From Vibrio fluvialis (GTDB lineage Bacteria > Pseudomonadota > Gammaproteobacteria > Enterobacterales > Vibrionaceae): DNA of 64,000 nt. Both the position numbers and the translations under genes were made by a program. The stretch is taken from the NCBI RefSeq assembly GCF_900460245.1, contig NZ_UHIP01000002.1, positions 930,001 to 994,000 of the forward strand. Direction: 5' to 3'. This document shows, in pieces, positions 32,658 through 41,484 of this stretch (positions within the stretch are counted from its first letter, which is position 1; each line of letters starts with the position of its first letter). The notes beneath the pieces were generated by a model. The model saw only the letters and a list, made by a program, of their open reading frames with translations, made no database searches and was not told where the DNA came from.

Positions 32658-33722
32658 CTAGCGAATAGGCAACATGCCGCTTTCTGTGGCCAGCAACAAG
32701 GTCAGTTCGGCGGCGGAGATAGCCACGCAGCCCGATGTGTTTTGCCCGCACCAGAGCGGAGTGAAATCGTCACGGCCTTGCTGTTCGGCTAACGTGCGCA
32801 GTGCGGACATCTCGGCTGACGCATACGGAAACTGCGGTGCGAGTGAAGAAAGATAGTTCAGATCGCGCATGGCGCGGTTAACGATACCGCGCGCTGGTCG
32901 GCCGGAGAACACATTGGTTAAGGCGGTGTGCTCGGCGCGAATGCACGAAATGGCGCTGCGGTGCAAGGGGGAGGTTTTGGCTTCGCTACACAGCATATAG
33001 GCTGTGCCCAGTTGCACGGCTTCGGCGCCCAGTGTCATGGCGGCTTTAATACCACGGCTATCGGCGATGCCGCCAGCAGCAATCACGGGAATACGCACAT
33101 TGTGGGCGATTTGTGGTACCAGCGCGAATGTACCGAGTTGCGTGGTCACATCGTTCGTCAGGAACATACCCCGATGTCCACCCGCTTCCGCGCCCTGCGC
33201 AATGATGGCGTCGGCACCGTGGACTTCTAACCATAGCGCTTCCTGTAAAGTGGTGGCTGAAGAGATCACCGCGCACCCCCAGGATTTTACTCGCGCCAAC
33301 AGATCCGGTTTCGGTAATCCGAAGTGAAAACTGATCACGCGTGGCTGGTAGTGTTCAATCGCGTCAGCAATTTCATGGCTAAATGGCAGTCGGCTGGCGC
33401 CGCCGCTATGGTTTTCAGGTTCGCTGCCGAGCTCGTTAAAATAGGGGCGCAGGGTATCACGCCAGATTTGCTGCTGCCGCGCATCCTGCTCAGGCATTTC
33501 ATGGCAGAAGAAATTGAGGTTGAACGGTTTGTCTGTCGCAGCCTGAATCGCCTCGATTTCGGCAACAATCTTGTCCGCGCTTAACATTCCGCACGGCAGT
33601 GAACCTAAGCCACCGGCTTCACACACCGCGATGGCTAACGCGCTGTCTTGCACACCTGCCATCGGGGCTTGGATTATCGGCAGTTCGCTGCCGAGCAATT
33701 CAGTGATCTTACCTTTGTACAT
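32658..33722 (-). CDS. Nitronate monooxygenase (2-nitropropane dioxygenase family)
   Basis: FMN-dependent enzyme oxidising alkyl nitronates such as propionate 3-nitronate, 354 residues. TIM-barrel features: PIIQAPMAGVQDSALAIAVCEAGGLGSLP at the N-terminus, the nitronate-family AEAGGHRG flavin/active-site loop with its His, and PVIAAGGIADSRGI plus AVQLGTAY for phosphate binding. AGGAAG precedes the ATG. Probably detoxifies nitro compounds; the exact substrate is not determined. Confidence 0.9.
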   Translation of the reverse strand: MYKGKITELLGSELPIIQAPMAGVQDSALAIAVCEAGGLGSLPCGMLSADKIVAEIEAIQAATDKPFNLNFFCHEMPEQDARQQQIWRDTLRPYFNELGSEPENHSGGASRLPFSHEIADAIEHYQPRVISFHFGLPKPDLLARVKSWGCAVISSATTLQEALWLEVHGADAIIAQGAEAGGHRGMFLTNDVTTQLGTFALVPQIAHNVRIPVIAAGGIADSRGIKAAMTLGAEAVQLGTAYMLCSEAKTSPLHRSAISCIRAEHTALTNVFSGRPARGIVNRAMRDLNYLSSLAPQFPYASAEMSALRTLAEQQGRDDFTPLWCGQNTSGCVAISAAELTLLLATESGMLPIR

Positions 33723-33761
33723 CGTACTTCCTTTCGTTTCGTATCGGATTTAGTGGTTGGC

Positions 33762-34388
33762 TTAACGGTCGCTGACGGCAATTTTGCCCGCCAGACCAAT
33801 CAGCAGTACGCCCGATACGCCTTCCAGGGCTCGTGAATAACGGCTTGCTTTTGGGCTACCCAGCAACCAACTGCCAGCCGTGGCGTAGAGCACATTGCAC
33901 AGCGTCGCCAGCACACTGAAGACTAAGCCGAAAGTAAACAGTTGCATGCTCGCGGAGCCTGCCGACAGGTCGATAAATTGCGGAAGAAAGGACAAAAAGA
34001 ACAGCGCTACTTTCGGGTTGAGTACGCTGACAATAACGCCTTGCATAAAGATATTTTGCGGCGCTTTCGCTTGATGGTCGAGGCTGAGCTGGCTGCCGCC
34101 ACGCCACATCGCCAACAGAGATTTTATGCCGAGATAGACCAGATACGCCGCCCCAAGCCATTTGACGACAGTAAACGCCATTGCTGAGCTGAGAATCAGC
34201 GCCGACAAGCCCAAACAAGCAGCCAACGTGTGACCCACATAACCCACACCGAGCCCGAGCGCCGCTTTCATACCCGCGGCCATTTTCCCTTTCATGGTGT
34301 TAGAGACGATATAAATCACATCGGGGCCTGGGATCAAATTGATCGACAGACAGGCGATCGTAAACAGCAGTAACGTGTGGTGTTCCAT
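33762..34388 (-). CDS. LysE/RhtB-family amino-acid exporter
   Basis: Inner-membrane efflux protein, 208 residues from the ATG at 34388; a frame extension upstream is polar and unlike the family. Five to six helices; the family signature is SINLIPGPDVIYIVSNTMKGKMAAGMKAALGLGVGYV near the N-terminus, and NPKVALFFLSFLPQF in the middle. Substrate unknown. It is 39 bases upstream of the nitronate monooxygenase gene on the same strand, so possibly co-transcribed. Confidence 0.88.
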   Translation of the reverse strand: MEHHTLLLFTIACLSINLIPGPDVIYIVSNTMKGKMAAGMKAALGLGVGYVGHTLAACLGLSALILSSAMAFTVVKWLGAAYLVYLGIKSLLAMWRGGSQLSLDHQAKAPQNIFMQGVIVSVLNPKVALFFLSFLPQFIDLSAGSASMQLFTFGLVFSVLATLCNVLYATAGSWLLGSPKASRYSRALEGVSGVLLIGLAGKIAVSDR

Positions 34389-34773
34389 TCCTAAGTTCCA
34401 TGTGGTTTGACATCGATTAACGTTGCGTGATGACTGGAAATGAGTCAAATAGATTGTAATTTAGGCGACTGAAACTTTGATAGCAACGACAACACGGTGC
34501 ATAAAATGCGACGCATTGCACTGCAAAAAAATCAACGGCTTGCGCACATGGCTTGACGTTCGCGGCTTAGAGATGGCCTTGAAGTGCGCTTTTTACACCA
34601 AGGAACCATTTACAATGTAAACCTACTTGAAAGCGCAGCATTTCGGCGCTGCTTGCTTTCAGCGCCTAAAATAGGATGGTTCACCCCGTAGATTGTGGTA
34701 GAGTCCGCGCCTGCGTTTTCCCGCTTTTTATTGTTTCTATTGCCTCTTCAACCCAAAGCACAAGGTTCCGCTA
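34389..34773. other. Divergent intergenic region with palindrome and hairpin
   Basis: Between the leftward exporter and the rightward helicase. TTTACAATGTAAA (34609-34621) is a perfect palindrome and 34629-34660 folds into a stem (GAAAGC plus GCAGC with GCTGC plus GCTTTC). If the hairpin is transcribed it would be in a helicase leader of over 110 bases, as common in cold-responsive DEAD-box genes. No gene seen. Confidence 0.45.
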
Positions 34774-36012
34774 ATGCCATTTTCTACTCTCTCATTGAGT
34801 TCTGAGCTAATTCACGCACTGCCAAAAGACGTCAGGAAGCCGACCGATATTCAAGCGTTAGTTATTCCAGAGTTATTAGCTGGCAAAGACGTGTTGGCAT
34901 TGGCGCATACCGGCAGCGGCAAAACGCTCGCTTATGCTTTGCCGTTGTTAGAAAAGCTCACCGCAAATCCTCAGCAAAAAGCGCTGATTCTTGTGCCAAC
35001 GCGTGAGCTGGCAATCCAAGTGAGTGAAGCGATCAACCAAGTTGGTCAAGCGCTTGAAATCAACGCGGTGTGTTTGTGTGGCGGCGTTGATAAAGCGCAA
35101 CAGCAGCAGTCGCTCGCGACAAATCCTCATATTCTTGTCGCGACGACCGGTCGTTTGGTTGATCTGGCGAATAACGGCTTGGATTTGAGCCATATTCATA
35201 CCCTCGTATTGGATGAAGCTGACCGTTTGCTAGACATGGGCTTTTGGCCGGATGTACAAAACATCGCGATGCAAACCGCCAATCAGCGCCAAACTGCAAT
35301 GTTCTCAGCGACCTTCTCTGATGCGTTGAAGGAAAAAGCGAAGCAGTTGATGCGCGCACCCAAACAGGTGGCTGCGCATCAAGAAAACAGCACCAATCAA
35401 GACATCACTGAAACGCTGTTTTTAGTCAATAAAGGCAGTAAAACCAAAGCGTTGATTGAACTTGTCCAACAAAATGCTTGGACGCAGGTGTTGGTCTTTA
35501 TCGGTGCGAAAGAGAACGCCGATGGCTTAGCGAAGAAGCTCAATAAAGCGGGTGTGTCGACCACTGCGCTGCATGGTAATAAGAGTCAAGATGAGCGAGA
35601 AGAAGCGCTGGCTCAGTTTAAATCAGGTCAGGTCAACGTACTGATCGCCACGGATCTGTTAGCGCGTGGCATTCACATTGAACAGCTGCCGGTCGTGATC
35701 AACTTTGAACTGCCCATGCATGCCGAAACATACGTTCACCGAGTGGGGCGCACCGCCCGCGCAGGCGAGCAAGGTGTGGCGATGTCGTTGGTCTGTCATG
35801 GTGAAATGGACGCACTGAACGCGATTCGTCACCTCACTCAACGTGCATTACCAGTGCAAGATTTGGCAGGCTTTCCTGTGACGGACAAACCGTCAACAGG
35901 TGAGAGTAAACGCGCGCCACGTGATAAAAAGGCCAACCGTCGCACCAACAATAAGAGCAGTATTAAACAGTTTCAGGGTAAGGTGAAACGCCAAGCTCCG
36001 AAAAGCAAATAA
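34774..36012 (+). CDS. DEAD-box ATP-dependent RNA helicase
   Basis: RNA-unwinding ATPase, 412 residues. Motifs in order: Q-motif KPTDIQALVIP, Walker A AHTGSGKT (about residues 45-52), PTRELA, DEAD with VLDEADRLLDMGF (about 148-160), SAT in MFSATFSD, ARGIH, and HRVGRTARAG (motif VI). A basic, low-complexity tail (about 370-412, rich in Lys/Arg/Gln/Asn) should bind RNA. RhlE-like in size and motif detail, but assignment to RhlE, SrmB or a Vibrio-specific group is not decided here. Confidence 0.93.
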   Translation: MPFSTLSLSSELIHALPKDVRKPTDIQALVIPELLAGKDVLALAHTGSGKTLAYALPLLEKLTANPQQKALILVPTRELAIQVSEAINQVGQALEINAVCLCGGVDKAQQQQSLATNPHILVATTGRLVDLANNGLDLSHIHTLVLDEADRLLDMGFWPDVQNIAMQTANQRQTAMFSATFSDALKEKAKQLMRAPKQVAAHQENSTNQDITETLFLVNKGSKTKALIELVQQNAWTQVLVFIGAKENADGLAKKLNKAGVSTTALHGNKSQDEREEALAQFKSGQVNVLIATDLLARGIHIEQLPVVINFELPMHAETYVHRVGRTARAGEQGVAMSLVCHGEMDALNAIRHLTQRALPVQDLAGFPVTDKPSTGESKRAPRDKKANRRTNNKSSIKQFQGKVKRQAPKSK

Positions 36013-36018
36013 CCGAAA

Positions 36019-36063
36019 AGCCACGCCGCTGCGCTTCTACACCTCGAAGTGAGCCGCGTGGCT
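36019..36063. terminator. Possible hairpin terminator between helicase and response regulator genes
   Basis: AGCCACGC / GCGTGGCT arms with an inner CTTC/GAAG pair between two convergent genes. No strong T run follows on either strand. Confidence 0.35.
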
Positions 36064-36267
36064 CTGTGTTATCTGGCGTTTGCTGGTGTCGTTAACACTT
36101 GTGGATGTCGCACCAACGCCTCATTCGATGTAACGGGCAGGATTTGCATAGGTTTAACGTTAACTAACAATCCGTGTTGAACGCTTGGCTCACGCGTGGT
36201 CACTGACTCGGTGGCGATTCAAGTATTCGGTGCACGGGACACCGAACCACTCAATCAGCGGGATGGG

Positions 36268-36900
36268 TTATTTCAGCAGGCTGGCGTAGATCTGCATGCC
36301 TTGTGCGGTAAGCGAATACACCCGACCTTCTTCTTTCGATACCAAGCCACTGTTGACCAGTTGGCGCAGATGGAAATTGAATTTGGTGTGGTCTTCAATT
36401 CCGACCATACGGCACAAATCCATGAACTTCACTTTGCGGTGCAGCTTGAGCTGTTTAACCACCGTGCGACGAATCGGATTCGACAGGGCACTGAAGATCT
36501 GATCATGCTCGCTTTCGGCAATATCCGCTTTTGGTGCGTGCTCTGCATGGACGCGCTTCAGAGTGACCGATAAAGCCGCGAGATTAAATGGCTTAGTCAG
36601 AAATTCATCGGCGCCTTTCTTCATTGCATCGACGGCAATATCCACCGTCGCAAATGCAGTTGTGATGATGATGCCGATGTTCGGTTGCAGGCGACGCAGA
36701 GTCGTCAGGGCATCAATGCCCGTCATCCCGCCCATCACGACATCGAATAGGGCCAGGTCAAACGGCTGCTTGGCGGCGATGTCGAGGGCGTCTTCCGCGT
36801 TGTCACAGGCGGTGACCGCGAAAGATTCTAAAGTCAGCGCTTCGATGAGCACTTCGCGAAGCTGCGGATCGTCTTCTGCGAGTAACAGTTGTAACGTCAT
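36268..36900 (-). CDS. Response regulator with ArsR-like winged-helix output
   Basis: Two-component response regulator, 210 residues. Receiver domain about residues 1-120: acidic pair EDD (8-10), phospho-Asp in LALFDVVMGG (about 54), Thr in IITTAF (about 80) and Lys in FLTKPF (about 104). The C-terminal domain (about 130-210) is a winged helix of the ArsR kind (IFSALSNPIRRTVVKQLKLHRKVKFMDLCRMVGIEDHTKFNFHLRQLVNSGLV) instead of the usual OmpR, NarL or NtrC type. Its ATG overlaps the stop of the histidine kinase gene (ATGA), so the pair is coupled. Targets unknown. Confidence 0.9.
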   Translation of the reverse strand: MTLQLLLAEDDPQLREVLIEALTLESFAVTACDNAEDALDIAAKQPFDLALFDVVMGGMTGIDALTTLRRLQPNIGIIITTAFATVDIAVDAMKKGADEFLTKPFNLAALSVTLKRVHAEHAPKADIAESEHDQIFSALSNPIRRTVVKQLKLHRKVKFMDLCRMVGIEDHTKFNFHLRQLVNSGLVSKEEGRVYSLTAQGMQIYASLLK

Positions 36901-38282
36901 TGCATTTTCCTCGGGATGCGAACTTCGACTGTGAGTCCATTATCGTGGTTATAAAGTAACAGTTCGCCGTTGTGTTGCGTAATGATTTGTTTGCACAGCG
37001 CCAGCCCCATCCCCGTGCCTTCCCCTTTGGGCTTGGTGGTAAAAAAGGGCTGAGTCGCTTTGGAAAGCAGAGATTCAGGCATGCCACCACCGCAATCCGT
37101 AAAAGTCAGAATGGCGTTGAGCTTATTCTGAAACCCCTGAATGCGCAGTGATTTGTGAGTCTGGCTGGCATCGACACTGTTGCCGATAAGATTACTGAAC
37201 ACCTCTTCCAGTAACCCGGCATCGCCAAAAATCTTCAGTTGGCGGTCGACATTCACCAGCAAGTCAAAACCTTCTAAGCGGTAATGATTGAGTGATAACG
37301 CCTGATCAATCACTTCCGCCAGCATTACTGGTTGGCGGTCAATTGGCTTGTGGTGTGCGTAGTTAAGGACTTCTTGGCTGATTTCCGCGGCGCGGCTCAG
37401 GCCGTAACGAATACGGTCGATTTGGCGCTTGTGATTGCTGTCGTGCGAGAGCTGATTTTCCAGTAAATCGCAGCTCATCATCGCACTGCTGATGGGCGTT
37501 TTGATTTCGTGAGCGATGGCGGAAGTCAGTTCACCCAATTCGCGGAGTTTGGCGTCTTGCAAGGAGAGTTGCAGTGCCGATTGCAATTGTTGGTCGTGTT
37601 CACGGTCAAATACGCGCATCGCATTCCACAGGCTGAGCAGAATGCCGTAAGCACACAGCAGACGAATCACTTGCACCCGCTGCGCGGCATCGTCGGTCAG
37701 AAAACCTGCGCTGAACGCATAACCAATCAGCGCAATGCCCAGCAGTTTGAATGCGCGTGACGAACCAAAGCCTTCAAACTCAACGCGGTCGGCGTAACTG
37801 TATGTCGCCAGGCCTGCCAACGTACTGAACCCTAAGCCGAATACCCAGCGAATATGGTTGCTGGCGTAATGGATAAACACGGGGAACGAGTAGTGGGTGT
37901 AGAGCCAGTAAATGCTGGCCACAAGAAGAAACAACAGCAGGATGATCGCCTTTTTAATCAATGCGATATGCCGCTGCGACCACATGCTCAGCGGTAGCAT
38001 TCGCCAGGCGAAATAGGCAAGTGGTAAAAACGACAGCCCCAGTTTGAACACGCGAAACGCGTCGATGCCGCGGGTCAGAATGAATTCGTGTTGGTAGAGA
38101 TCGAAGTAGAGTTCGGTCCAAATATGAAAAGCGTGGACAAGGCCAAACAGCGCAAAAATCGGCAGGACTTTGGCGATTCGAATGCTGCTGTTTTTGAGGT
38201 TTCGCGAGAATATGGCAAAGGAGGCGGCGAAAAAAGCCAGACCGGAAAGCAGGTAAAGTTTGAAGATGATGAGCATGTCCAT
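36897..38282 (-). CDS. Sensor histidine kinase with multi-helix membrane domain
   Basis: Inner-membrane sensor, 461 residues. About residues 1-220 form seven hydrophobic helices with short loops, suggesting a 7TM-type sensor without a large periplasmic part. Next come a short coiled coil, the dimerisation/phospho-His region SAIAHEIKTPISSAMM (His near 253), and the HATPase domain with N-box NLIGNSVDA, G1 DCGGGMP, F-box QPFFTTKPKGEGTGMGLAL. Kinase partner of the downstream response regulator, which overlaps it by four bases. Signal unknown. Confidence 0.92.
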   Translation of the reverse strand: MDMLIIFKLYLLSGLAFFAASFAIFSRNLKNSSIRIAKVLPIFALFGLVHAFHIWTELYFDLYQHEFILTRGIDAFRVFKLGLSFLPLAYFAWRMLPLSMWSQRHIALIKKAIILLLFLLVASIYWLYTHYSFPVFIHYASNHIRWVFGLGFSTLAGLATYSYADRVEFEGFGSSRAFKLLGIALIGYAFSAGFLTDDAAQRVQVIRLLCAYGILLSLWNAMRVFDREHDQQLQSALQLSLQDAKLRELGELTSAIAHEIKTPISSAMMSCDLLENQLSHDSNHKRQIDRIRYGLSRAAEISQEVLNYAHHKPIDRQPVMLAEVIDQALSLNHYRLEGFDLLVNVDRQLKIFGDAGLLEEVFSNLIGNSVDASQTHKSLRIQGFQNKLNAILTFTDCGGGMPESLLSKATQPFFTTKPKGEGTGMGLALCKQIITQHNGELLLYNHDNGLTVEVRIPRKMQ

Positions 38283-38431
38283 TGCGCGAGTCTAAATGAC
38301 ATAAAAGACACTATCAATTGAGGAAATTACTCAAAACGTCACAGTTAGATTGCATGAATCGTCAGTGTGGCACGTGAATGTCACGGAATCGAAGGGATAA
38401 GAAGATAAAGCGGTTTGGTGAGGCGAATGGC

Positions 38432-38457
38432 CTGCGACGAGTGATGGCACGTCGCAG
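38432..38457 (-). other. Hairpin downstream of the second chemoreceptor gene
   Basis: CTGCGACG / CGTCGCAG perfect arms 19 bases past the chemoreceptor stop. No T run follows on its strand, so it may stabilise the 3' end rather than terminate. Confidence 0.4.
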
Positions 38458-38475
38458 ACCAGTAGTCAGAGCGGA

Positions 38476-40020
38476 TCATTGCGGCGGATAGTAACCAAGG
38501 CGCATGCCGCCCCAATGTCGTCCGTTAACCATTATAGGCACAGAAATGTCATGCATCACTTCGCCTGTATCGCGTTTATAAGTCTGCAGCAACATGGTGT
38601 GAGTATGCTTGCCGCAGCGCAGACCGACGCGGTCACCAAAAATCCGTTTGGTGCGGTTTCTGGCCATGTCCACTTTAGGATCGCCCGTCAAAGTCTGACA
38701 GAACTGATTATTGTGGGTCGGTACGTAACCGTGATCGTCGGTGGCGATCGCGTACACCATTTCGCGGCGCTGTTTGATGATCGGCTCTTGCAGTTCAGGC
38801 AATACGGCATCGCAATATTGATCAAACGCGGTGTGATACTTGGCCGGCGAGGTATTGGCAATAGGCTTGTGCTGACGATCAAACAAAGCTTGTTCGGCAA
38901 TCTTGCCTGATGCGATATCGGCTTCAAAACGCTCGCCTACCGCCTTCGCCAGTCCGGCGGCTAAATCGTAAAACGGACGGTGAATGCTCTCTTCAAAGTG
39001 TTCCACCAACACCGCATTACTGTGTTCCGCAATCTGCATCAATTGCTCAGCTTCGCTTTGTAAATCAGACAGCTCGTTGTCGCTGTCGGACAATTCGCGC
39101 TGAATATGTTCAATAGATTCAGCAATCTGGCGTAGGCTGTGTTCGTTGGCAATCACATCCTGACTGATGCCGCTCATTTGTGACTCCACTTCCTGCGATT
39201 GGTGGGCGATGCTGTGCAGCCGCTGATTGACGCTTTCAACCCGAGTTACGCCTTGTTCGACTTTATCGGACAGCGCGGTGATGGTGGCCGTCACTTCCTG
39301 CGTCTCATCAAAAATTTGTTGCACAATGCCGGATACTTCATCGGTGCTGCGCGAAGTGCGTTCGGCAAGGCTGCGAACTTCATCCGCCACCACCGCAAAC
39401 CCACGGCCACTTTCGCCTGCGCGCGCCGCTTCAATGGCGGCATTGAGCGCCAGTAGATTCGTTTGCGCCGCAATATTTTCAATCACTTCGGCGACGGTTT
39501 TGATGCGGTGGACTTGCTGATCCAGCGTCTGGATTTGAGCTACAGACGTGGCTGTTTGCGCACTAATCTGTTGCATGCCTGCAATGGCCGATTCCAGCTC
39601 GCCGCGGCCTTCCTCGCTGGTATCGCGCATAGTCTGAGTGGCTTCCAGCGCAGATTGCACGCTGGTGGCCGTCACGGCGAGCGTTTCGGTAATCGCATTC
39701 GAGGTGTCAGCAATAGTGTGAATGGAGGCGACTTGGCGCGAGGTTTGCGCTTTCACCACATCAATTGCGTAGGACACATTGGCCGCGCTGACGGCGTTGT
39801 TGTTGAGTTCTGCGGCAATCAACGGTGCCACAGCGTCTGCCTCTTTCATGAGTGAGTGCGAAGACACAGCGGTTTGCCCGGCGCGCTGCAATAGCAGCAC
39901 GACAGCAGTGGTGAGAATAATCAGTGCGGCACTTTCAATACCAAGCCAGAGGCCGCCTGCCAATGCCAAAATAGCGCAGGCAGTGAGGCTCAAGCCAATA
40001 CGTTGTTGAGCGGATAGCAT
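38476..40020 (-). CDS. Methyl-accepting chemotaxis protein with C-terminal sensor domain
   Basis: Chemoreceptor, 514 residues. Two closely spaced membrane helices near the N-terminus (about residues 8-45) leave almost no periplasmic domain and no HAMP is evident. The signalling coiled coil follows (about 70-350) with tip [20 protein letters not shown] (about 180-200). The last 160 residues form a separate globular domain with conserved-looking [26 protein letters not shown] and [10 protein letters not shown], resembling a Cache/PAS-like module. This puts ligand sensing in the cytoplasm, after the signalling domain. Ligand unknown; His/Cys content makes metal, haem or redox sensing conceivable. 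Confidence 0.9.
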   Translation of the reverse strand: MLSAQQRIGLSLTACAILALAGGLWLGIESAALIILTTAVVLLLQRAGQTAVSSHSLMKEADAVAPLIAAELNNNAVSAANVSYAIDVVKAQTSRQVASIHTIADTSNAITETLAVTATSVQSALEATQTMRDTSEEGRGELESAIAGMQQISAQTATSVAQIQTLDQQVHRIKTVAEVIENIAAQTNLLALNAAIEAARAGESGRGFAVVADEVRSLAERTSRSTDEVSGIVQQIFDETQEVTATITALSDKVEQGVTRVESVNQRLHSIAHQSQEVESQMSGISQDVIANEHSLRQIAESIEHIQRELSDSDNELSDLQSEAEQLMQIAEHSNAVLVEHFEESIHRPFYDLAAGLAKAVGERFEADIASGKIAEQALFDRQHKPIANTSPAKYHTAFDQYCDAVLPELQEPIIKQRREMVYAIATDDHGYVPTHNNQFCQTLTGDPKVDMARNRTKRIFGDRVGLRCGKHTHTMLLQTYKRDTGEVMHDISVPIMVNGRHWGGMRLGYYPPQ

Positions 40021-40478
40021 ACTTCGTCCTAGTCATTATTATTGTGATTTTTTATCCCTGCAGCTCCGTATTGCCGACAGCCGGGCCAGCGTTGAAACAG
40101 CAGAGTAGCGCCTAAACTATAGCGTGATTTTTACCTGTAGAACGTTGAGCTTGTGCTGCCTTTCACTAAAGTATGATTGCGCCGGATAGCGAATATGTTA
40201 AGCCGCCATTTTGCGCTTCACCCTCTATTTCGTCCTGTGCGAACACCGTCCAAAAACCAATCATTAATTATTTTCATGTTGAACATGAAGTAATGCCACT
40301 TTTATTCATATAACCGCACATGTATAAAAAATACAGCGCTCATAACTCTAAATAATATTGATGTGGCTGGTTAACCCAACCCAATCACGCAGCCCACGTC
40401 GAATAACAACAGTGAAAAGTACAGAGAGAGCAGCAAAGTCAATCAGGTTTAGCTCAAGCAATAGGAAGGATGATTACG
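40021..40478. other. Divergent regulatory region between chemoreceptor and mesX
   Basis: No gene seen in 458 bases. A perfect palindrome lies at 40273-40289, and TATAAA at 40323-40328 may be the mesX -10 box without a good -35, as expected for an activator-dependent promoter. The rest looks unstructured. Confidence 0.5.
40273..40289. promoter_or_regulatory. Palindromic operator candidate TTCATGTTGAACATGAA
   Basis: Eight-base perfect arms around a single central G, about 190 bases ahead of mesX and just upstream of a TATAAA box. It does not match the MetJ (AGACGTCT) or MetR (TGAA-N5-TTCA) consensus, so the binding protein is unknown. Confidence 0.55.
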
Positions 40479-41456
40479 ATGAATACAGGCTTTAAATTTA
40501 CGATTAACAGTGTGGTCTTTGATGAGAATTATCATCCTTCTGATAGCACCCGCATTACCACGAACTTCGCCAACCTAGCGCGCGGCGAAAGCCGCCAGTC
40601 GAACCTGCGCAATGCGCTGAAAATGATTGATAACCGTTTCAACGCGCTGGCGAACTGGGACAACGCCACCGGCGATCGTTACTCTGTTGAGCTGGAAATC
40701 ATCTCGGTGGATTTGGATATCGAAGGCAGCGGCCAAACATTCCCATCGATTGAGATCCTGAAAACCAACATCCTTGACCACAAAACCAACGAACGCATTG
40801 AAGGCATTGTTGGCAATAACTTCTCCTCTTACGTGCGTGATTATGACTTCAGCGTATTGCTGCTGGAGCACAACAAGAACCAAGCGAAATTTTCGATTCC
40901 AGAAGGCTTTGGCGACCTGCACGGCAAGCTCTTCAAAACCTTTGTGGATTCCTCAACCTACAAAGAAGCGTTTGCTAAGCCGCCGGTGATTTGCTTGAGT
41001 GTGTCAGACAGCAAAGTCTACGATCGCGCGGAAAATTACCATCCGATTCTGGGCTATGAATACCTGCCGAATGAGTCGTCACTGACCGAGCAATACTTCA
41101 AAAAAATGGGTTTGCAGGTGCGATACTTCATGCCCGCGAATAGCGCCGCGCCTTTTGCGTTCTTCTTCTTTGGCGATCTGCTGAATGATTACACCAATCT
41201 GGAGCTGATCAGCACCATCAGCACTATGGAGACGTTCCAAAAGATCTATCGCCCGGAGATCTACAATGCGAACTCGTCGGCAGGAAAACGCTACCAGCCG
41301 AACTTAAAGAACCTCGATCATTCCATTACCCAAATCGTGTATGACCGTGCAGAGCGTAGCCAGTTAGCGGTTGAACAAGGGAAGTTTGCGCAAGAGCACT
41401 TTATCAAGCCTTATCAAACCATTCTTGAACAGTGGTCTGCCAACACACCTTTGTAA
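40479..41456 (+). CDS. mesX: DUF1852 protein, MesX (partner of short methionine synthase)
   Basis: DUF1852 protein, 325 residues from the ATG at 40479; AGGAAGG sits eight bases upstream, whereas an ATG nine bases earlier is too close to it. The family (MesX) was linked by genetics to the short MetE-like synthase MesD, which needs it and oxygen to make methionine without B12 or folate. No cofactor motif is obvious; the protein is soluble with no signal peptide. mesD follows after 28 bases, so the two form an operon. Confidence 0.88.
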   Translation: MNTGFKFTINSVVFDENYHPSDSTRITTNFANLARGESRQSNLRNALKMIDNRFNALANWDNATGDRYSVELEIISVDLDIEGSGQTFPSIEILKTNILDHKTNERIEGIVGNNFSSYVRDYDFSVLLLEHNKNQAKFSIPEGFGDLHGKLFKTFVDSSTYKEAFAKPPVICLSVSDSKVYDRAENYHPILGYEYLPNESSLTEQYFKKMGLQVRYFMPANSAAPFAFFFFGDLLNDYTNLELISTISTMETFQKIYRPEIYNANSSAGKRYQPNLKNLDHSITQIVYDRAERSQLAVEQGKFAQEHFIKPYQTILEQWSANTPL

Positions 41457-41484
41457 TTCACTCACATTGATAGAAGAATTGACT

